Assembly (NCBI GenBank): GCA_023250155.1
Contig: JAHFBG010000015.1
Span: 1 to 61,211 of the forward strand
Direction of reading: 5' to 3'
Source: Candidatus Melainabacteria bacterium
GTDB taxonomy: Bacteria; Cyanobacteriota; Vampirovibrionia; 2-02-FULL-35-15
Length of the DNA stretch: 61,211 nt
Below the pieces are notes generated by a model. It saw nothing but the letters and a program-made list of their open reading frames with translations. It had not been told where the DNA came from and searched no databases. Shown here one piece after another: positions 56,114 through 61,211 of this stretch (positions within the stretch are counted from its first letter, which is position 1; each line of letters begins with the position of its first letter). The position numbers and the translations under genes were made by a program.

Positions 56114-56254
56114 TTAAAACAATAGTACTTATTATCTATTCACTAATATAATCTAATAAAATAATTAAATTAACTATTGTTAGTTTGAAAATATGGTATC
56201 GTTTATTTACGTTTAAAATTAACTATTTAAGAAACATATAATTAAGGAGAAATA

Positions 56255-57106
56255 ATGACTAGAATATCTGTTGATTATTATAATTTTAATAAACATCAAT
56301 TCCCACAAGTAGCTTCTGCACTAAGAAAACATTTATCAGTAAATGAAAAGAATCATAAGCCTCACTGGGTTTCAGAATCTGAGCTTTTAGAACCAGTAAA
56401 GAAAAATATACCAGACACTCCAAAGCCTTATCAAAATGTAACCTTTAAGCTTTCTTGGAATGAAGCAAGAATACTTGCATATGATATGGGGTTAACTGAT
56501 GTTGACTGGCAAAATGAAAGTGAAGAAAGTTATCGATATGATATGCCATTATCAAGTGGTACTGCAAGAACACACAAAGTAGAGATATTTGGAAAAGAAG
56601 TAACTGATTGTGGTGACCATCCATTTCAAGTTCGAGTAGCTGGAGATATTAATTATGGTATTTGTCCATTAAATCTATTACAGAGCTGGAAACAAGAATT
56701 TAAAAAAAATCCAGATGAATTTCTAGATAAGGTTATAGAAGTCGGAAAAGATACACAAGGTTTCTCTTCTCAAGGTACAAAATTTTTATCATCATTGCCA
56801 AGAACTGTAGAAGAATTTGACGATGCAATTAAAGAATCTGCCAAACAAAATGATCTACTCATGGTACAGTGTGCTATTAACATGGTTAGATTTTATCAGG
56901 ATTTCATTGGTACTCCTTTAGAAGAGGTTTTAGGACCCCCTAATTCCGTAGAGTTTTTAGGATGGTATGACTTTAATTTATCTCTCTCTCCTGAGGATGT
57001 AAAAATAGCTTGTGAACGTCCTACAAAGCCTCTGCAAGAAGTTGTAGAAAACATATTTTCAAAAAAACAAAGAGATGATGTACAACTGACACAGGTTATG
57101 AAATAA
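56255..57106 (+). CDS. Hypothetical protein, tandem paralogue 2
   Basis: 283 residues, the partner of the 55016-55846 gene. It has the same start (ISVDYYNFNKHQFPQV) and the same final 40 residues. It carries a short insertion in the middle (SSGTARTHKVEIFGKEVTD) relative to copy 1. AAGGAG precedes the ATG. The conserved ends with a variable centre suggest either relaxed selection or a binding-specific core. Function unknown. Confidence 0.7.
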   Translation: MTRISVDYYNFNKHQFPQVASALRKHLSVNEKNHKPHWVSESELLEPVKKNIPDTPKPYQNVTFKLSWNEARILAYDMGLTDVDWQNESEESYRYDMPLSSGTARTHKVEIFGKEVTDCGDHPFQVRVAGDINYGICPLNLLQSWKQEFKKNPDEFLDKVIEVGKDTQGFSSQGTKFLSSLPRTVEEFDDAIKESAKQNDLLMVQCAINMVRFYQDFIGTPLEEVLGPPNSVEFLGWYDFNLSLSPEDVKIACERPTKPLQEVVENIFSKKQRDDVQLTQVMK

Positions 57107-57121
57107 GCTAAAGATCCTTTC

Positions 57122-57207
57122 TTAAAATATCAACTGATACCTGCTTCCAGCTCCTTGTCCTGTTTTTTGTAGAAATCCTTTATCGGTAAGAGCTTTTAGA
57201 GAATAAT
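57122..57207 (-). pseudogene. Winged-helix C-terminal fragment, copy 2 (shorter)
   Basis: Encodes YSLKALTDKGF and LQKTGQGAGSRYQLIF, matching the end of the fragment at 55862-56113. Similarity breaks at about 57207, next to a GCGCAA/TTGCGC inverted repeat that may mark the duplication edge. Confidence 0.65.
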
Positions 57208-57266
57208 GCGCAAGATTGTGCAACTATAATATTGCGCTATATTGCGTGTTTTTGCACGATTTTTAA

Positions 57267-58004
57267 TTAAAAAGTGACTAATCCTTCTCTCATAGCTTTG
57301 ACTGCAGCTTGTGTTCTGTCATCCACACTTAACTTGTTTAAAATATTCTTTACATGAGTTTTTACAGTGGCTAAAGTTACAAAAAGCTTTTCCCCTATTT
57401 CCTGATTGCTTTTGCCATCAACAATTAGCTTTAATACTTCAAGTTCTCTTTCTGATAAAGGTATTATTGGAATGTGAATAGAGGATGTAGATTGTATTGT
57501 AATGCTTTGTTGAGGAGTATCTGTCTTTTTTTTAGAAAGATCTGTTTGTTTTATCTGGCTAATATCTTTTCCGTAGAGATTTCTTAAAACCTTTTCTGCT
57601 ACTTGGCTACTAAGCCAGGCATTACCTTCATATACAGATGTTATTGCTGTATATAATTGTTCAGGTGATGTATCTTTCAAACAATAACCATCTGCACCAC
57701 TTGCAAAGCTTGCTATTATTTCTTTCTCTGAATCATGACTGGTAAGCATTATTACTTTTATGTTTCGATCTACTTCTTTGATCATTCTTGTAGCTTCGAT
57801 TCCATCGAGTTCTAATATATTAATGTCCATGATTACTAATGCAGGTTTCTCTTTCTTAGCAATATCAACTGCCTCTTTGCCATTTGCAGTCTCAGCAATA
57901 ATCTCAAGATTTGAATATTTTTCAAGTGAAGCTTTAAGTCCAATTCGAGTTAAAATGTGGTCTTCTACTAACATTAATCTGATTTTTTGTTTGTTTTCTT
58001 CCAT
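57267..58004 (-). CDS. NarL/FixJ-type response regulator
   Basis: 245 residues. The receiver domain has LMLVEDH at the start, the phospho-Asp60 in VIMDINILELDG and the conserved Lys in YCLKDTS. A LuxR-type HTH is C-terminal (SERELEVLKLIVDGKSNQEIG, LATVKTHVKNIL). A Ser/Thr-rich linker of about 35 residues joins them. It starts 18 nt after the histidine kinase gene and is its likely partner. The output genes are unknown. Confidence 0.94.
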   Translation of the reverse strand: MEENKQKIRLMLVEDHILTRIGLKASLEKYSNLEIIAETANGKEAVDIAKKEKPALVIMDINILELDGIEATRMIKEVDRNIKVIMLTSHDSEKEIIASFASGADGYCLKDTSPEQLYTAITSVYEGNAWLSSQVAEKVLRNLYGKDISQIKQTDLSKKKTDTPQQSITIQSTSSIHIPIIPLSERELEVLKLIVDGKSNQEIGEKLFVTLATVKTHVKNILNKLSVDDRTQAAVKAMREGLVTF

Positions 58005-58022
58005 TTAAATCACTTTGTCTTA

Positions 58023-59153
58023 TTAAGATAATTCAGGTATTTCAAATGTTATCTTTGTACCTTTTCCAATCTCACTTTTTGCTGATATTTTTCCTCCATG
58101 TGCTTCTATGATTTGTCTACATAGATATAAACCTAATCCTGTTCCACAAGAAGTCGAACTTGATTTTCTGGATTGCCAAAATCTTTCAAAGATGTTCGGC
58201 AAATCATCTGATGATATACCATTTCCATTATCTTCAATACTAATAGTAACTTTCCCATCTTCATTCTTAAGTGTTTTTATTTCAATGAGACCTCTTTGTG
58301 GAGTGTGTTTGATTGAGTTTGTGAGGAGGTTTACAATAACTCTTTCAAGTTCAAGAGGATCACAAATAAACTTGAAACTTGTATCTGAAATTTTTAGACG
58401 AATATTCTTTTCATCTATCATTGTTTTAACAGTACAGATAGCTTTATTAATGAGTTCTATTATTTCTACTAGTTCTAATAGTAATTTATAGGATTTTGAT
58501 TCATATTTAAAAACAGATAATAAACTAGTTACTAATCTTAGAGAAGTTTCATTGTTTTGAATTAAAAGAGTATGAATTTCTTTTTGTTCTTTGGAGAGTT
58601 GTCCAAAATGCCCATCTAATAAGTGATTCAATGTTGATTTTGCAGCAAATAATGGTGTCTTAAGATCATGAGCTAATGCACTAACTAAATCTTCAAGCTG
58701 TCTTGCACGCTTTTTGGCTTCTTCTTCTTTTTCTTTGCGATCAGTAATATCTCGAATCACACTAATAGTTAGTCTTTCTTTTTCAGTTTCAATTGGTGCA
58801 AGCATAATATCTATAGGAAATTCGTTTCCATATTTATGTTTGCCGAAAAGATCAAAACCACTTCCCATTGATCTTCTTTTTGGATTTGTAGTATATTCTG
58901 TTCTGTGCTGTACATGTTTTTTGCTAAAACGTTCTGGCATTAATATTTCAACGGTTTTACCAATAAGTTCTTCAGAACTGTAGCCAAACATTTTTTTTGT
59001 TTGGGAGTTTATGTGTTTTATTTCACCTTTTTGATTAACGATAACAATTGCATCTGGAATAGTATCAATTAGTTTCAAAAAACTGTTTTCGCTAGCATCT
59101 AAGTCTTTTATATCTAGGGTGCAAGATTCTTGTTCTATATTTTTTATATTCAT
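58023..59153 (-). CDS. Soluble PAS-domain sensor histidine kinase
   Basis: 376 residues with no membrane segment. A PAS domain spans about 22-140 (TIPDAIVIVNQKGEIKHIN to ISVIRDITDRKEKEEE). The HisKA H-box is SALAHDLKTPLFAAK with His162. The HATPase part has the N-box LLTNSIKHTP, G1 IEDNGNGIS and the F/G2 boxes SCGTGLGLYLCRQI. It probably senses a cytoplasmic ligand or redox state through PAS and passes phosphate to the regulator downstream. Confidence 0.94.
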   Translation of the reverse strand: MNIKNIEQESCTLDIKDLDASENSFLKLIDTIPDAIVIVNQKGEIKHINSQTKKMFGYSSEELIGKTVEILMPERFSKKHVQHRTEYTTNPKRRSMGSGFDLFGKHKYGNEFPIDIMLAPIETEKERLTISVIRDITDRKEKEEEAKKRARQLEDLVSALAHDLKTPLFAAKSTLNHLLDGHFGQLSKEQKEIHTLLIQNNETSLRLVTSLLSVFKYESKSYKLLLELVEIIELINKAICTVKTMIDEKNIRLKISDTSFKFICDPLELERVIVNLLTNSIKHTPQRGLIEIKTLKNEDGKVTISIEDNGNGISSDDLPNIFERFWQSRKSSSTSCGTGLGLYLCRQIIEAHGGKISAKSEIGKGTKITFEIPELS

Positions 59154-59275
59154 AATCTTCTTTATTTTACACTTCTTTTGTATGTTTTACGCAAGAGGTT
59201 ATATACAGAATATTTTCAGAAATTATTGAAATTACAGTTTACAATCAAATAAAGTTAATAAAACTAGGATTTTAA

Positions 59276-60823
59276 ATGTCTTCTCCTATCAAACCAGTAC
59301 AAAATAACTCTGTTAATATACCTAAAATACCATCAGACGATGCTTTTGAGTATGACAAGGACCATACTGATAAACCTAAGTCGAAGCAAACATTTAGAAA
59401 GATCTTAAATGGGGTCCTTGGTTTTACAGGAGCAGCAGTAAGTGCTGGAGTTCTTTCCTATGCTGTATTTAAAATACCGTTTACTTATAAAAGTTTAAAT
59501 GAATTTATAAGATTAACAGGTTCTCATCCTATACCACAGATGCAAAAAGAGCTAGTTGAAAATATCGATGGTGTACCTGTTGATAGTTTTGTAGGAAATT
59601 ATAGAGGCTATGAAAATGTCCAAAAGGCTATCCAGGATTCAAAAATAAAAGTATCTGATTTGGACTTCAATAAAAACAAAATTCTTTTTGATAACAAAGA
59701 AGAAATTGCACAATTAATTGTAAGACTAAAAGAACTTGATGAAAATAAATACAAAAATGAAATAAAGCTTCTTAATGAAATAAATACTACAAGTCAATTG
59801 ATATGGGGTGTAAGCGGACCTCATCCATATAATACAATTCAAGGGACTCGTCCAAACTGCCAAATAATGGGTGCTATACAAGGACAGTTTTTAACAGAAG
59901 AAAATGTTCAAAATTTAAAAGGAAAGATTCAAGTTACAAATTTCAAATCTCAAGGTAAGGATTCTAGAATTGATTTTAGAGTAAATTTAAATGGTCAAGT
60001 AGTTCAAGTGTCTTTTGAAGATTTAGTCAAATGGATGAGTGATAACAATGAGTCTCCATCACGCTCTCGAGATGGAGCACTATCTGTACCTGTTTTGACT
60101 TATGCTATTGAAAAATCTGTAGGAAGATACATTCCACCACCAAGTCCATATCCTTCTGCACCACCTACTATTATTAGTGGGCAGAATTATTGTCATATTT
60201 TTACTACATTACTTTCAGATGAAGATTTAATTGAAGTTTTAAGTAAAGCACCAAAAACACCTGTTTTTTTAGGTACCCTTCAAGAAGATTCTAAAGGTTT
60301 ACCAGAACAAATTATTAATAAAATAAGAGAAAGATTTTCTAACCCTGATATTAAGGCAGATGATAATGAAAATTGTGAATTTAAAAATAAAGATGATAAC
60401 TTTTCATTGTTACAAGCTGACTTTTTTGTAAATGATTTTAAAAATCAAGTTAAAGGTATTCAATCAGGTACTCTTATTGATACATCACAGACTGTAAGAT
60501 ATAAAAGTCCAAATAGCAGGATCTTAGGAAACCATATATATACAGTAAAGGACATAAAAAAAATTAATGGAGAGTATATAACAACCATAATTGATTCTCA
60601 TGGAACTGAGTGTGACATAAAGTTAGATGAGTTACGAAAACGTGCTGATATAGTCATTAGCTTAAGTGAAAATATTCCGAATATAGGAAAAGAAGGATTA
60701 CAAACTATTTTGTGGGCTGCACTTGCTGTGTTTTTAATTTCAAAAGCTACAAGTAGCTTAAATAAAGTGATTCTTCCAGAAGAAGATAAAAAAATAGCTA
60801 AACCTGAAATTTCTAACTCTTAA
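59276..60823 (+). CDS. Membrane-anchored protein with calpain-like cysteine-protease features
   Basis: 515 residues. The first 45 residues are polar; hydrophobic segments lie at about 47-70 and 479-496. Between them is a soluble domain. Three spots fit a papain/calpain-type triad: Cys195 in TRPNCQIMGAIQGQFL, His420 in LGNHIYTVKDIKK and Asp440 in TIIDSHGTE. The 20-residue His-to-Asp spacing and the NHIYTVKDI phrase recall calpain HAY-V-D.../NPWG blocks, with Asp replacing Asn. The Gln before the Cys (IQGT) fits an oxyanion hole. The similarity is by eye; protease activity is not proven. A start ATG follows an AT-rich leader. Confidence 0.6.
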   Translation: MSSPIKPVQNNSVNIPKIPSDDAFEYDKDHTDKPKSKQTFRKILNGVLGFTGAAVSAGVLSYAVFKIPFTYKSLNEFIRLTGSHPIPQMQKELVENIDGVPVDSFVGNYRGYENVQKAIQDSKIKVSDLDFNKNKILFDNKEEIAQLIVRLKELDENKYKNEIKLLNEINTTSQLIWGVSGPHPYNTIQGTRPNCQIMGAIQGQFLTEENVQNLKGKIQVTNFKSQGKDSRIDFRVNLNGQVVQVSFEDLVKWMSDNNESPSRSRDGALSVPVLTYAIEKSVGRYIPPPSPYPSAPPTIISGQNYCHIFTTLLSDEDLIEVLSKAPKTPVFLGTLQEDSKGLPEQIINKIRERFSNPDIKADDNENCEFKNKDDNFSLLQADFFVNDFKNQVKGIQSGTLIDTSQTVRYKSPNSRILGNHIYTVKDIKKINGEYITTIIDSHGTECDIKLDELRKRADIVISLSENIPNIGKEGLQTILWAALAVFLISKATSSLNKVILPEEDKKIAKPEISNS

Positions 60824-61040
60824 CTCTTACTTCTATAGCTTTAGCTAATTCTCTTCCTATTGCAATTTGTTGTTGGTTTCTTTGAATGACAATAGGCCCA
60901 CCAGGAAGTTTGTTTATAATTTTTATACATTCACCAGCTTCAATTCCAAAACGCATGGCATCGTTGGATAATTTTTCTTCACTGATTGACATAATTTCTA
61001 TTGTGGTTTTGCTTGGGGCTTCTTCAAGATTCATATTCAT
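60813..61040 (-). CDS. FeoA-domain protein
   Basis: 75 residues. The SH3-like FeoA core is evident: MRFGIEAGECIKIINKLPGG, then PIVIQRNQQQIAIGRELAKAIEV, with the usual GxxxG-E and GRE--A spacing. FeoA domains assist or regulate FeoB-type Fe(II) uptake; no feoB lies in this window. Its stop overlaps the 3' end of the calpain-like gene by 11 nt on the opposite strand. Confidence 0.85.
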   Translation of the reverse strand: MNMNLEEAPSKTTIEIMSISEEKLSNDAMRFGIEAGECIKIINKLPGGPIVIQRNQQQIAIGRELAKAIEVRVKS

Positions 61041-61136
61041 ATGATAACTCTTTGTTTTTTTATTAATATACTAATTTTTACCCTAGTGGTATAATTATCC
61101 AGTCTTTGCTAAAAATAAAGACACTGAACACTTAAT

Positions 61137-61210
<74 letters not shown>

Positions 61211-61211
61211 T

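Larger units (their letters stand above)
54950..57207. repeat. 1.24-kb tandem segmental duplication
   Basis: Unit 1 (about 54950-55960) and unit 2 (about 56190-57207) align with an offset of 1239 bases. Each has the same upstream sequence (AATTAACTATTTAAGAAA, then AAGGAGAAATA before the ATG). Each has one large paralogous gene and, downstream, an antisense winged-helix remnant. Divergence is moderate and mostly inside the central third of the genes. Confidence 0.85.

Overview
The window is a 61.2 kb piece of an AT-rich bacterial chromosome (by eye about 30-33 % G+C, not counted). It carries about 50 protein genes, three tRNA genes (Lys-UUU, Ser-GGA and initiator Met-CAU) and an unusual density of short palindromic repeats. 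Ordinary housekeeping genes (ftsH, hpt, tilS, rimO, uvrC, ahcY, plsC) alternate with many genes I do not recognise. The ribosome-binding sites (GGAG-type), LuxR-type response regulators, a secreted IPT-CHAT protein and a palindrome that I recall from filamentous cyanobacterial genomes suggest a non-photosynthetic relative of the cyanobacteria (Melainabacteria/Vampirovibrionia type). That placement is inference; no marker here fixes the phylum.

Layout. 0.2-2.0 kb: a MaoC-like hotdog protein behind a remarkable sigma-region-4/transmembrane/PstS-like fusion. 2.1-4.8 kb: six small genes on the minus strand with strong ribosome-binding sites, including two paralogous helical-hairpin proteins that each have their own terminator. 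5.2-7.1 kb: an HTTM-DCC pair. 7.2-11.5 kb: a response regulator, a BamE-like exported protein and a 939-residue IPT-CHAT protein. 11.5-16.4 kb: ftsH, hpt, tilS and an NTF2-like exported protein. 16.6-19.0 kb: asparaginase and rimO, which carries an in-frame palindromic insertion. 19-23.3 kb: two unknown genes, an MNT-HEPN toxin-antitoxin pair and a uvrC that lacks its usual C-terminal HhH domain. 23.4-27.4 kb: ahcY, an FAH-family hydrolase, an AI-2E-type permease, tRNA-Lys and mgtC. 27.5-30 kb: three unknown genes, tRNA-Ser and a structured repeat. 30-37 kb: plsC, a beta-CASP metallo-beta-lactamase, an AAA_28 NTPase, a protein with two methyltransferase-like halves and a GT39-type glycosyltransferase. 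37-42.5 kb: a 981-residue exported protein with a 15-bp minisatellite and two metallopeptidase-like genes.

The metabolic centre is 42.6-54.9 kb. A single 966-residue gene is a head-to-tail fusion of malate synthase and isocitrate lyase, both with their catalytic motifs, so one polypeptide would be the whole glyoxylate bypass. After one unknown gene comes a complete reductive pyrimidine-degradation operon: PreT and PreA (dihydropyrimidine dehydrogenase), dihydropyrimidinase, beta-ureidopropionase, a class III aminotransferase and a malonate-semialdehyde dehydrogenase. Its end product, acetyl-CoA, is the substrate of the neighbouring glyoxylate enzyme. Three of the operon's five gene junctions hold a palindromic repeat, each from a different family.

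55-61.2 kb holds a 1.24-kb tandem duplication (two paralogues, each followed by an antisense winged-helix gene remnant), a histidine kinase/response regulator pair, a membrane-anchored calpain-like protein, a FeoA-type protein and the initiator tRNA.
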